A DNA stretch of 64,000 nucleotides, taken from NCBI GenBank assembly GCA_964036045.1, contig OZ038381.1:105777367-105841366 (forward strand), given 5' to 3'. How positions within the stretch are numbered: the stretch's first letter is position 1; each line of letters starts with the position of its first letter. This document shows, piece after piece, positions 1 through 10,661 of this stretch. Below the pieces are notes generated by a model, which saw only the letters and a program-made list of their open reading frames with translations, was not told the origin of the DNA and did no database searches. Origin of the DNA: Eutreptiella sp. 'Long Island Sound 2002'. Lineage: Eukaryota > Euglenozoa > Euglenophyceae > Eutreptiales > Eutreptiaceae. The translations under genes were made by a program, and so were the position numbers.

Positions 1-76
1 AAGCACGGCAAAAAAAAAGGAAACAAACGCGGACAACACCCCGCAGCACCACAAGGAGACGGGACAGAAAAGAACG

Positions 77-760
77 AGTGGCTAGGGCCACGCGACGGCC
101 CCAGGGGACTAGGACAGCATGGGAGGCGGCACAGGAGAGAGGGGCGGGGGCGGGAGGGGAGCGACTCGTGCTAGGCGCACAAAACGGTCCCCGGATGGAT
201 GAGGATCCAGTGGGCCCGCGCCACAGGGTTGCTGGCGGCCCGTCGGGGTATAAACACGGGATGAGGGATTGGATGGGGCCGCACAACAACCAAGGGGATT
301 AGGCCGGGGCCGCGGCACGGGGGAAGGGGGCGGGAAGGGAGCGACCCGTGCTAGGTGCACCAAACGGTCTGCGGATGGATGGGGATCCAGTGGGCTCGCG
401 CCACAGGGTTGCTGGCGGCCCGGTGGGGTATAAACACGGGATGAGGGATGGGAAGGGGCCACACGACAGCCCAGGGGATTAGGCCGGGGCCGCGGCACAG
501 GGGAAAGGGACGGGGGCGGGAAGGGAGTGACCCGTGCTGAGAGCATGAAGCGGTTCCCGGAAGGAAGAGGCCCCAGTGGGCCCGCGCCACAGGGTAGCAG
601 GCAACCCGGTGGGGTATAAACACGGGATGAAGGGACAAGGGGACGGGGCGGGGAAGGGCGTGTGGCTAGTGCCACACAACGGCCCGACGGGGTAGGGAGT
701 CCATGGGACGCAGGGAACGGGCCGGTGCCGGGATGAGGCAAAGGGGAATGGGACATGGGA
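77..760. repeat. GC-rich ~180 bp tandem repeat, about four units
   Basis: The same block recurs with a spacing of 180 then about 186 bases. The GTATAAACACGGG core occurs near 248, 428 and 614, and the GCCGGGGCCGCGGCAC segment at 303 and 483. The first and last units are partial or diverged. The repeat is strongly GC-rich and contains a TATAAA string in each of three units. Long open frames on the minus strand are proline-rich translations of the repeat and do not look like a real protein. Confidence 0.85.
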
Positions 761-1424
761 AGGGCAGGGAGGCCAAAAGCGCCAAGCAACAGCCCCATGG
801 GATTGGGAAACCAGTCGCCATGGAGTGGTGAACCATGGGCCAACCATGGGGAACCTGACCACGGGAAGTCGGGAAAATGCCCTGAACTCCAGGACGGCCG
901 TGAGGTGTCCACAGGGGTGAGGGTTGTCCTTGAGAACCCCGGGTCAATGGCCCGAGTACACGTAGGTTCACGCGTGAGCGGGACCAGGGGGAACGTGGAA
1001 AGGGTCCCCCCCTGGCCTCCAGCCCTGGATGGACGACAACCAAGTGCATCCGGGAGCCGGGTGGATACTCCAACCCGTGAGGGATGGGGAGTGGTGGAAT
1101 GTGGTTGACAGAGAGACATGCTCCGCTGTCGGCGAGGGCTATCCACAGGAAACCCGCCTGCAGGCGCCCAATAGGCTGTGCTAGGGGGGGAAGGCCGGGG
1201 GATCCTTCAAAGCGTGACCCGAAGGAGCTGAAACCGTGAGGGCAGCGACTGAAGGGAGCCTACCGCCGGTCACGCCCCAAGGGAACCTGGTTGAAGTTCT
1301 CGGCCGTGAGGTGAGACAGGGGTCGCCAGGGGAACTGATGGTGGAGAGCACTCCTTCCCGCCAGAGGCGGCCACCATGTAAAACAAACAAGGAGAAGTCC
1401 GATGAGGCTGCGGACGCGGCCGCC
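761..1424. other. GC-rich stretch without recognisable gene
   Basis: This stretch continues the GC-rich composition of the tandem repeat but without clear repeat units. Frames stay open on both strands because stop codons are rare at this composition. I see no motif, domain or splice pattern that supports a gene. Confidence 0.5.
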
Positions 1425-1443
1425 CTTACTTACTTACTTACTT
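1425..1443. repeat. (CTTA)n microsatellite
   Basis: A four-base unit is repeated about 4.5 times. It lies exactly where the reverse transcriptase of element A stops, so it marks the 3' truncation point of that element. Confidence 0.8.
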
Positions 1444-2964
1444 CCATTGGAGAGGACCCAGTGGGGTAGACATGGCAGTGCATGCACGAGACTCCGGCGC
1501 CAACGGCATTTGGTGGTAACCGTGTTTCAGGTCAATCACCATGAAGAGCCGTCGCCCATGTTGCCTCTGCAACATATCCTCGATGAGGGGCAGGGTGTAG
1601 GAGTCGAACTCTGTTTGCTTGTTGAGCCCTCGGTAGTCGACAACCAGCCGCCATTCCCCGGCCACCTTCTTCGGAACAACGAAGGCGGGGGAGGCCCACT
1701 CGCTGGTGCATGTTTCCAACCACCCACGCTGCATGAATTCTTTCAGCATGGCTTTCATGGCTTCAAGCCAGTCTCCCTTCAAAGCGAACTCACGTTGCCG
1801 GAATACCTTGTGTGGATGTCGGAGGCTGATTTTTGCCTCGCCATACGCGCCACGAATTGGAGGATCTTTGGTGGGCTTTCCACTGAAGAAATTCTTCGCA
1901 TAATCTGCCTTGATTTTTTCCCTTAGCGCTTGGACACGAGGGTCGGAGTAGGCGAAAGCCTTGGCCTTGGTCGGCACTTGCAGCATGGATTTCACATGGG
2001 TATCTTGGGACAGGTGGACTTGGTCTTGTTCCAGGTCCAAGGCGCAAGGGTCCTTAGAGGCTCCAGAGGGCCGATGGATTCCACATTTTGTCCGGTAAAT
2101 ATCTCCATATGTGGGGGGGTTTCCTCCTCGCGGCTCATCTTGGTCGGCCCAATGGTCAAGCACTCTACGGACAAATGCATTGCCATCAAAGGCAGCCGAG
2201 GCGATGGAGTCATCTTCCCACCATTTGGTCTCCTCCTTGCTCCTTTTTGCAGACATGATGTCGTGCATAGGGTTGTGCATGTATCCCACCACAGCGTCAA
2301 GCTCGTTGGTGGTTAGGTCATCACGCCCTTCTGTGTATTGGTCGGCTTCTTGGGATGGTGCTGCGAACATGTAGCGCATGGGCTCAGCAACTACTCGCGC
2401 AACCATTCGGATATCGGCTTCCCATTCATCCAAGAGTGAGCCGTCCACATACACCACCGTGGTTCGGTCGGGCGTGTTGCCTAGTTTTTTGCCCCCAGCA
2501 TCCTGGTGGATGCTCTGTCCCGCCAAGAAATCATAAGAGTTTAGGGTCATGCGTTGCAAATCATCTTGGAGCCTCACCATTCGGTCATCTTCCCACACCT
2601 TCTCCATTAGCACAAGCAGGGCCTTGGCTCTGTTGGACTTAATTTTTGCGATGGCGCGGGGCACACATCGTGGGTTGCAGTGAATCCATAGCAATCCCCA
2701 GAAATGCTCATCCCATCGCTTGAACCATGCGGAGTCCTTGGTACGTGTGCCAATCTGTCTTGCATAATCGAAGACTTCCGGAGTATGCAGGGCTGAACGC
2801 ATCCACCGATGGCTCGTCTGCTCCCAATCCGGCAACCGCCTGTTGGAAGGCTTCGGGAGTAAAACCATATTCGTCGAGGGGCCTTTGGCATAGCTTGACT
2901 GCCCGTGCGGCGCGGCAAAGCTGCTCGCGTTCCGCGTGTGCCCAATGGCTCTCTTCAAATGCAA
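1438..2964 (-). pseudogene. Element A pol: methyltransferase-like module and N-terminal reverse transcriptase (truncated)
   Basis: Roughly the last 130 residues are the start of a Ty3-type reverse transcriptase: a WASPAFVVPKK block, the VDYRGLN block, and LKHGYHQMPL followed by STPLGP. The sequence stops before the catalytic FVDD box, so the enzyme is not functional. Near residues 70-140 is a tryptophan-rich stretch with WIHCNP and then an alanine- and lysine-rich helix, matching in position the methyltransferase-like module of B and E. The frame differs from that of the protease upstream, so a frameshift lies around 2708-2964. The spacer before the RT contains the same PIRGAYG-type segment as in element B. 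Confidence 0.8.
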
Positions 2965-3560
2965 GGTGGGAGGACAACCAGGACAAACGGTCGTCTTTGT
3001 AGAGGGTCATGGAATTTTGGGCCGGTGGTACACCTGTATCCGTGGCCGCCATAAAGTCATAGCCAATGATAACATCCCAGTCCATGTCTGCTGCGTAAAG
3101 GGTACCACCCAAGGTAACACGCTTGCCCTTGTCCGGTCGCGACAGTTCTTCATGGTTCAGGAATTCCATCTCAAGGTGGACTTCAGTCCTGCCTCCACCC
3201 ATGTACTGTCCATTGGCGACCTTCAAGCGAACCGGGTTAGGGCTCGTCTTGATACAAGATGCTGGGAAAAGCCCAGTCCTCACGAGACTGACTTGGGCTC
3301 CCGAGTCCCCCAGCACACTCACCAACCTTTCAACACCTTGGCAGGTGACCCGGAGTCGCAAGTGGAGCTGTCGCTCGCCGCCCACCAAGCGGACGGCTAA
3401 TAGCTCTAGCTTCTCGGGTGCCTCGAGCAGTTCGATGAGGTGCTCGTATAGGGTGTAGGTTACGGGTGGCGGCCCGTCTGCAGCTCCCCGCTCATGGGTG
3501 ACTCTTCTGCAGGGCTTTTCTTCTTCTTCACCTTCGCTTTCACTTCCGGATTGAAGAGGG
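2708..3560 (-). pseudogene. Element A aspartic protease region
   Basis: The frame encodes a retropepsin-like domain with the active-site string LGDSGAQVSL (DSG in place of the DTG seen in B and E) and a later VIIGYDFM block. Recognisable homology to element B begins upstream of the first methionine at 3388, at about 3475, with a segment matching B's TIRDHTLEVL region. The frame ends at 2708 inside the methyltransferase-like module, which continues in another frame. A DSG triad is compatible with protease activity, but the element is broken elsewhere. Confidence 0.75.
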
Positions 3561-3717
3561 GGTAATTCTTCCTCATCGTCCTCTTGAGGACTTGGTGATG
3601 GTGAAGGAGACGAGACAGTTTTTCCGAGGACGGTGCCTCGTCAACTGTCCTTCGACCTTCCGGCCGGGTTTGCCTGCGGCCGGGTCGCCAGCTGGGGCCC
3701 TTGGCTGCGGGGGCCCG

Positions 3718-4647
3718 CTAATGAGCGGCTGTTGAGGGCGACGCCGCTTGAGGCATGCCCTCTTTCGGACTCTTCTCTGATGTCAGCATCTTCCCGAGCC
3801 ACTCCTTGAGACCCATCAATTTTTGGAATTCGGCTTGAATTCCACGGATCCCTTGGGGACGCTGACGCTCGCTCTTGAGCTTGCAGTCCGGGTTCGCTCG
3901 TGCAAAGGCGGCTTTGTCCTCAGCGTACCATTTGCACGTCTTGTGGTCATGGTCATGCGCTTGGTTGCGCCCATAACACACAAAACACCCCTTGGGGTAC
4001 TTGGTGATGTACTCCTTGAAGGTAAGGGGCGGCGACCCTACACGTCGGGGTTCCTTCCGCTGCTTGCGGTTGACGGGTTGCCATTTGCTGCGATCTTTCC
4101 CCGGGTTCGAGAGGTTGTGTGCAACAAACACATAAACCGCTGCCTCCTCGTTAGTGCAAGAGTTCTTGGCACCAGCGGCGGAGACAGAACCCGAAGCAGG
4201 CCCTTGAGAATCGGGCGGCCTCTCATCACCGTAGCCGCATCCTTTGACGTGCGCCACTTGACGTCCTGCCAATGCCACGGCACGCCCTTGATGATGCGCC
4301 TTGAATTCTTTGCGCACTTCTTCCCCAACGAATTTAAATACTTCGTCGGTCGTCATGCGGCGAGGAACCTGTTGCAGGTTGAGACCGTGGCCGTCCACCG
4401 AAATTTCGTCCAAGCGCTGAACGAGGTTCCACTCACGTTCGGTGTCAACCGTCACGAGGAGTGCGTTCTGCAAGCTTTGGAACACTGCGTTGGCGATTAC
4501 CTTCTTCCGGACCCACTCCTTGATTTTCCGGTGAGTCGTACTTGGTACCATCATTTTCGCAGTATACGAATTTTTCGCCCGCTTGTGTTCTTCCTTCACA
4601 ATTATTTTCACCACGAGGAAGGGAAGAGGCTTATGATACGACGACAT
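3718..4647 (-). pseudogene. Element A gag C-terminal part with atypical zinc knuckle
   Basis: This 309-residue frame is basic and lysine-rich and carries a cysteine/histidine cluster spaced C-x2-C-x10-H-x2-C (CFVCYGRNQAHDHDHKTC), the same unusual spacing as in elements B and CD. The upstream gag reading continues in a different frame, so a frameshift lies near 4610-4650. It is likely the nucleocapsid part of Gag, binding the element's RNA, by family analogy. Confidence 0.7.
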
Positions 4648-7209
4648 TCATCGCTTTCATTCCAGTCTTCTACCTTTGAGCGCTCAAGGTAGTATTCTCG
4701 CTGGAAATTCCGCCAGTCGTATAGGAAGATATCATTCCCGTTCTGTACGAGAGTGACAGCCTTCTCTATCCTGGACGCTTGTTCTGGAGCGTCGACTCTT
4801 TCTTCCCGCTCGAGCCACTTCTTGGCTTGCTTGTAGCCCTTGATCTTTCCATCGGCCACATCTTGCAAGTATAAAGTCTGCAAGGCTTTTGGGAGGCGTC
4901 AACAAAACCGATTGAAAAGATATTCCTCTCGGTCTGACCTCGCCATCCCAACACACAGCTGCAGGCCATAAATATCCAAAACCCGGAAGAAGTGGTCCAG
5001 AGTGAGCGGATCACCGCTGTAACGAGGAGGAACCAAATCACGGGTGTCCTCTAATTCAGCGGCTCCCCGTCGGCTGCTTGCTGATATTGGCACTCGACCT
5101 CGGGGGTCCCAATCGCGTCGAGGGCCGTATCGTTCACGGTCTCTTTCATACGCGGCTTGGGTTCCCACGGCATGAATGTCCATGTTCTGGGCGATGTTGC
5201 GCTCCTCTTTGAGCTCGGTGTAAGGAGGCGGAAGACGTTCGAACTCTTGGTCCAACATGTTCTCCAAGCTTATCCCACTGCGGTCCCTAACGTCCATGTC
5301 ATCCTCTTCCTCTTCCGGTCCATACCGCTGCAACTACTCGTAACGGTTCGCTGACCGTGGATTTCTTTGGGGTTCTTGTACCCTCGGCAGTCTCTCTTGC
5401 TGCCACTTTCCTTGTACGAGAACCCATTGATAGCCAGCGGCCAGCGGCGCAGCTTGGTATCCTCTCGGAGGTGGCGCTCTTGGAGGTGTACTCGACACTC
5501 TTCCAGACCTTGCCGAGGGTGCGGCACTGGACTGGGAGATCCCGTACTCTTGGTCATCGGGGGGCGTTCGCGACGGATAATTCCATCTCTCCCGCTGTCG
5601 GTACAGATCCCTCTATGGCGCTGTGGGCTCAACGTCTCCGCGGCGTGGTGGTGCTTGTGGGCGGGCTTCACGCACTTCGCCACACTCCTCTAGCCTTTCG
5701 GAGGTGCGCGCATCGAGGCGATCTTGCAGCGAGGTGGCGACTTGCGCGTGGCGCTTCGATTCTTCCACTGCTTGTGTGGCGGTTTTTTGGGCTTCACCAA
5801 CCACACCAGTGAGTCGGACCACCTCTTGCTTGGCGATGGCCGCTTCCTTGTCGAGCTTCTTGGTGACCTTCTCCAACTCTTCCACTCTTCCCTTGAGCCA
5901 ATCAATGGCTGACCACCAGTCGATGAAGTCTTGGGACCTTCGATCGTGTAATTGTTCTCGATCTAGTCGCCCAGCGCGTGGGTGTCCGGGAAGCACTGGA
6001 ATACGCACGCTGTCATCGGACTCGTCAGAGTGGCTTCGCAATCTTCTTGGAGGCGATCCTCCCGGTCTTCCACCCGTGGAGTCCGACGAACTCCCATCCG
6101 AGCTCGGATCGCTTGGGGGTTGACCTCCTGCCGCCACGTCGCTCACGATGACCTCGGCTCGACCCCGAAAGTCAGAGAAGTCCTGATCTCCACACGTCGT
6201 GTAGTACTCCTCCTCGGACTGTTGGGGCTTGGCGCGCATCTTGGTCTTGTTCTTCCCTTTGTTCTTCCCCTTGCTTCTTTCATCGCTGACGGTGCTCCCA
6301 CTCTTGACTTGAATGTCGTCGTGGGTCATGTTGTCCTCAGAAGCTGTGGCTGGTGGATTTGAGGCGGATGGGAATCCACGCCCATATTCTTCAGCCTCAC
6401 CACGAAGTGGGCGCTTCAGTAATTCCACATCCAAGTGGTGGCTTGCGTCCACCTCTTGTTCCCTTTCGGCACGCCGTGCTGCTGCCATCCTTGCCGCTTG
6501 TTTGGCTTCTTCTTTCTCCGCTTCTTGCTCCTCGATCTCCCGCACCATCTCGGCTTTGAGGGCCTCGGCTCTTTGCGCCACTTCTTGCGCGAGGATCTCT
6601 CCAATCCCACGTCGCCAGGCTTCCATGCCCCTTTGGCGTTCCGTCATCTCTTTGACGGTCCACCTCTTTCGTTGTTCTCGATGTTCCACGAGGAGGCGTT
6701 GCCGTTCCCGGAGATGGCAAGGGCGCCCAGTGCACCTCTCGCATTCTTCTGCCCTTTTCCTGCATTCTTCGACATTGGGAATTGATCGGGCGCTCCGGGT
6801 GGTGGGTTCACGGGCCGGTGATGAAGATGAAGCGGCAGCCGTCGATGAGGATGATGCGGCAAGGGCTGAGGATGATGATGTGGCAGGGGCTGGGTGAGCT
6901 TCGGGAGTACCCATGTGCACATCACCCATGGCATCTTTGCCTGGGGTATATGGGGAGCGCGGGCGTTCTGGTGTTGTGCATTCACCGATGGGAACTAGCG
7001 CTCTAGCTTGGGCAGCTTGGAATTCTTGGAACTCTTTCCATTTCCTGTCCCCCTTTTTGTCCCCGGATGACCGCTTCTTATCCCCGGGTAACTTACGCAA
7101 TTTGCGTTCTTGTCCCCGATCGCGGAACTCTTTTTCGATCACGTCCCACATGGAAACGTTGATCCTTTGGCCGGGCCTATACTTGTTGTCACTGACCTCG
7201 TCCTCATAC
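4608..7209 (-). pseudogene. Element A gag, central part
   Basis: From 7209 down to about 4608 one minus-strand frame encodes a long Gag region. It starts with a charged segment (RPGQRINVSMWDV), then serine/alanine-rich low-complexity sequence, a glutamate- and alanine-rich coiled coil, a second coiled coil, and finally a capsid-like block with VPPRYSGDPLTLDHFF. That block aligns with IPYYDGNPSNLDFF of element B. The frame is interrupted by TAG near 5613, TAG near 5337 and TGA near 4899, but remains in register across all three. The beginning of the gene lies on the other side of the DIRS insertion. Confidence 0.75.
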
Positions 7210-7557
7210 GCTGGCTCAGCTAGCACTACACAATCCCCATATATGGGCCAACTCCTTAAAACCGGTTTGTTTTCTCTGTTTTCTGCTCTTCTGGTGCCCT
7301 TTGCTACCTTTCATTGAAACGGGCACCCTCAAAATATACACAAAAATGGTATTATACATGAAAAATGAAATTTTTGACCTCAAATACCCCCTCCATGGGG
7401 TTTGAACCCACACTCTACCAACCTTAGAGTTGTGTTTTTCCTCTAAGCTACGACCTGTCGTCGACGATCTCAGAGAAAACCGTAGTATAATAAAAAATTT
7501 GGAAAATCAGTACTCCTTACATGCTCCAACCACTATTAACCTCCCATGCTCTTAAAA
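7210..7557. repeat. DIRS left inverted terminal repeat
   Basis: The segment from about 7226 to 7557 is the reverse complement of about 11803-12140 with few differences. The outermost bases (7210-7225) are unique to the left end but are copied in complement inside the internal complementary region at 11641-11655. Confidence 0.9.
7398..7450 (-). other. tRNA-like box A / box B pair in left DIRS repeat
   Basis: On the minus strand TAGCTTAGAGG (7440-7450) fits an RNA polymerase III box A. GGTTCAAACCC (7398-7408) fits box B and sits in a 5 bp stem with a 7 base TTCAAAC loop, like a tRNA T arm. No matching acceptor stem is seen, so it is not an intact tRNA gene. Confidence 0.5.
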
Positions 7558-7660
7558 TCGGTCACGCGCTCACTGAGTTGTTCAACTAGTGATTTGCTGT
7601 ACCCAGAGCTTTGATTTCTGATGCAATCCAAAATGTTTTAAGGATACAAATTTTAACAAA

Positions 7661-8647
7661 ATGACAGAAGGAAATGAGACACTGGATTTTCACGAGTTCG
7701 TGCTGAAATTGCCCGATTCGGCGTGGAACCTGAGTTCTGAGTCGTTGGAACATGCAGCACAGTTGGCAAAGGAAGGCGCAATGAGTGGTCTCAGTCCTTG
7801 GCAGGCAGCGTCACTGTATTCCAAACTTACAGGAAAGAAAACACTGGCCACTGTCAAAGACACGATGGCCTTGGTTCGTGATGCCTTACTCACCTTAAAG
7901 GGCGACGACATTGGCAGAACAGGAACGTCGTCGCATCGCGAAGATGTCTTCTTGGCATGCGAAACTTTGAGCGGTCCCAAGGACCACGCTGGCCCCGTGT
8001 CGGACAAGGAGTCCACGTTCGTGTGGCGCGATGAGGTTCTGTCGCTTCCTTCACGCTTGTCTGCACTCCTGGAAGAGCGAAAGGTTTTGCAAGACGAGTT
8101 TCGCAGAAAAAAGATGTTGAAGCACCTTCCAGTGTTCGACGAGTTCCATAGGGCAGCTGTTAATAACGCGCCAACGCACAAACATCCAGCGGACGCGGAG
8201 AAGCGTCGTTGGGAACAACAGGTAAAAGACGCCATGCGAGTCCTGGGAGTAGTCCTAGCACGCGGAGATGACACAACGGTAGCTCCAGAAGCACCTGTTT
8301 CATTGGTACTATGTGAACATTTGTTTGCAATGTTGGGTGCGTTGGACTACAGCATCCAAAGCTCCCGGCGAGTGGCAGTAGATAAACGGTTTGAACAACC
8401 TGCGATTGCACCAGAGTTACTCTCGAAGGATGACATGTCACTACTTCAGTCGCACAACAAATTACAAAAAGACCTGAGAGGCACGCGTTTCTCCCCTTAC
8501 TCGCATCGTAGTTCTTTCCGTTCGTTTTCAACACGAGGTCGTTTTGATCCACGGAGATCTGGCAAAGGAGGCAAAGGCAAAGGTAAGGGTTTCACCCAAA
8601 GATTTGTGCCACGTAACGACAAGTTAGATGAACGACCACAGCAGTAG
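7661..8647 (+). CDS. DIRS Gag-like protein
   Basis: The frame encodes 328 residues beginning MTEGNETLDFHEF. The body is mixed helix-forming sequence, and the last 60 residues are strongly basic with arginine/serine and glycine/lysine repeats (GKGGKGKGKG), which fits a nucleic-acid-binding Gag tail. No zinc knuckle is present, which is usual for DIRS elements. It is the first gene of the element and overlaps the start of the RT gene by about 20 bases in another frame. The role is inferred from position and composition; Gag proteins of DIRS elements are poorly conserved. Confidence 0.8.
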   Translation: MTEGNETLDFHEFVLKLPDSAWNLSSESLEHAAQLAKEGAMSGLSPWQAASLYSKLTGKKTLATVKDTMALVRDALLTLKGDDIGRTGTSSHREDVFLACETLSGPKDHAGPVSDKESTFVWRDEVLSLPSRLSALLEERKVLQDEFRRKKMLKHLPVFDEFHRAAVNNAPTHKHPADAEKRRWEQQVKDAMRVLGVVLARGDDTTVAPEAPVSLVLCEHLFAMLGALDYSIQSSRRVAVDKRFEQPAIAPELLSKDDMSLLQSHNKLQKDLRGTRFSPYSHRSSFRSFSTRGRFDPRRSGKGGKGKGKGFTQRFVPRNDKLDERPQQ

Positions 8648-10661
8648 CTTGACTGTAGAGGATTTATTGGCGCCAGCCGTGTGCGTGCCACCGCCGATCC
8701 ATCCCCACATGCCACTCTATTTGCGCTGTCGTGCACAATTGCATGAATGGGAAGCGTTGAAGGACACATACGCGGCGTCAGTGATTCGCAATGGGCTGCA
8801 GCTTGATTGGGTTGACGGTTTTGATCCGGATCGGCCAACCGACGACTTCCGTCCTCGTTCTTCCCACGCAGAGGTAACCGACCCTGAATTGGTAAAACAC
8901 GTGTTGGATGCAGTGCAACAGGGTTGCATGGAACGCGTCGAGCGAAAAGACATTAAGTGTTGTGCAAGTATGTTCGCAGTGGACAAAGCGTCAGACGAGG
9001 CACATCCTGAGGGAGGCCGTCGACCTATCACCAATTTGAAGAACGTGAACCAGTTTGTACAGACCCCCTATTTTCGTTTGGTCACTCTGTGGGGCATTTT
9101 ACCGTTCTTGAGACCCGGTCAGTATGCTTGCAAAATTGACTTGAAAAGTGCTTATTTTCACATGGGTATCCATCCGCGGGATCGACCTTATTTGGGGGTC
9201 TACGTCGACGGTGAATTTTACAGGTGGTGCGTTTTGCCGTTTGGATTAAACGTTGCACCACGGGAATGGCAACGCCTCATGCAACCAATTTTAAATGCCG
9301 TGCGCGAACGCGGAGCACTCGTTTGGGTCTACTTGGACGATTGGCTCATCATTGGCAATACTTACCGTGCATGTCTGGAACACACACGTTTTTTGGTACA
9401 ACTTTTGCATCGGTTGGGTATATTGGTCAATGTCCCAAAATCATGTTTGGAGCCGTCTCAAGAAATTATAATGCTTGGTTTTATGCTAAACTTCAGGGAA
9501 GGATTCGTCGCGGTACCTCCAAAGCGCCTACAAGCAATTTTTCGGGACGTGAACAGACTGGCACACAGTCACACACCATCAGTGAGGCGATGCGCCTCCG
9601 TTCTTGGAAGAATCCGTTCCTTGTTGTTCGCCATGCCCCATATCCGACTCCTCAGCGACGCCCTGGCGGTGCACGTGGCGGTGGCAGTCCAGGCTGGCTG
9701 GGAGGCAGACGTGGCGCTCCCGGAGCGCGTGTCACGTCACTTGATGGATCTGGCGGACGAGTTACACCAGTGGAAGGGACGCACCTTCGTAGTTTCCATG
9801 GGTCACGTCAGGGACATGTACTCGGACGCGTCAGATCTGGCGTGGGGCGGAGTCCTTCAAGGGAATGCCCAAGCAGCGTTCGGTTGGTTCCTGAATCGAG
9901 AGGAACACATAAACGTCAAAGAGTTCAGGGGAGCCCTACTGACTATTCAAGCGTATGCGCTGAGGGACACCACGCTGCGATTTTTCACCGACTCAATGGT
10001 CCTTTACTGGTATCTCCGCAAGTGGGGAGGTCGCAAGCCGCGGTTCAACGCATTGATTCTCCAACTGTGGAATTTTACACAAGCCAATCGCATCGAGATT
10101 CGACCGTTTTATGTGCACACCTCGGTGAATCCGGCGGACATTTGGTCTCGGCTTCGTTGGACACCGTCGGAGGCTACCTTCCCGTCGGACGTGTTGACTT
10201 GGATCCTGGAGGAGTTCAAAAGTTGGATTCAGCCGGAAATCGATTGGATGTCAAGGAGTTCCAATGCGGTGTGCAGCAAGTTCGTCAGTCCGTGTCCTCA
10301 GCCGGGGGCTTACGCCATCGATGTCTTCTCCCAGAATCTAACTTTACTTTCACCGGGGTGGGTCTTCCCGCCGTTCAAGCACATACCTCAGTTGGTCAAC
10401 AAAGTGTTGGAGTCACCAGGGGTGAAGGTTCTCATGGCTCTGCCGTACAGGCCGCGCGAGGTTTGGTGGAACCTATTGATGAAACACGTGAAGTTCGCAG
10501 TGAACACGTCGGAGTTCCGTTTGCAAATGCCAGACGGCACGGAGACACAACCAAGTTTCGTGTTGACCTTGGCGTATGTTTGCGTGAATACTATCAATTG
10601 CGAGGAGCTACCAACGAAGAGGCGACGCTTATCATCAATGAAATCGGGAAGGACACCTTGA
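8628..10661 (+). CDS. DIRS reverse transcriptase, RNase H and methyltransferase-like protein
   Basis: This intact 677-residue frame starts at a methionine inside the end of gag. Residues about 130-280 form a reverse transcriptase with CKIDLKSAYFHM, LPFGLNVAP and the catalytic YLDDW (about residue 235). Residues about 390-530 form RNase H with YSDAS, NVKEF, FTDS and NPADIWSR. After that comes a segment with DVFSQN, a WVFPPF motif and a hydrophobic LMALPY strand, the pattern of the methyltransferase-like domain of DIRS elements; the FPPF box departs from the active (D/N)PP(Y/F) box, so activity is doubtful. It copies the element's RNA into DNA. No disabling mutation was seen. Confidence 0.93.
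   Translation: MNDHSSSLTVEDLLAPAVCVPPPIHPHMPLYLRCRAQLHEWEALKDTYAASVIRNGLQLDWVDGFDPDRPTDDFRPRSSHAEVTDPELVKHVLDAVQQGCMERVERKDIKCCASMFAVDKASDEAHPEGGRRPITNLKNVNQFVQTPYFRLVTLWGILPFLRPGQYACKIDLKSAYFHMGIHPRDRPYLGVYVDGEFYRWCVLPFGLNVAPREWQRLMQPILNAVRERGALVWVYLDDWLIIGNTYRACLEHTRFLVQLLHRLGILVNVPKSCLEPSQEIIMLGFMLNFREGFVAVPPKRLQAIFRDVNRLAHSHTPSVRRCASVLGRIRSLLFAMPHIRLLSDALAVHVAVAVQAGWEADVALPERVSRHLMDLADELHQWKGRTFVVSMGHVRDMYSDASDLAWGGVLQGNAQAAFGWFLNREEHINVKEFRGALLTIQAYALRDTTLRFFTDSMVLYWYLRKWGGRKPRFNALILQLWNFTQANRIEIRPFYVHTSVNPADIWSRLRWTPSEATFPSDVLTWILEEFKSWIQPEIDWMSRSSNAVCSKFVSPCPQPGAYAIDVFSQNLTLLSPGWVFPPFKHIPQLVNKVLESPGVKVLMALPYRPREVWWNLLMKHVKFAVNTSEFRLQMPDGTETQPSFVLTLAYVCVNTINCEELPTKRRRLSSMKSGRTP

Noticed and set aside
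109-1146. 345-codon minus-strand frame in the tandem repeat
   Set aside because: It is a proline-rich translation of the 180 bp repeat in stop-poor GC-rich DNA, with no domain and repeated peptide blocks that follow the DNA repeat.
1236-1469. Short plus-strand frames before the microsatellite
   Set aside because: No conserved motif and no supporting context; they lie at the truncation edge of element A.
9224-10550. Long upstream extension of the DIRS recombinase protein
   Set aside because: This part overlaps RT/RNase H in another phase, and its composition (glycine/arginine/serine-rich, no structure) looks like an off-frame reading.
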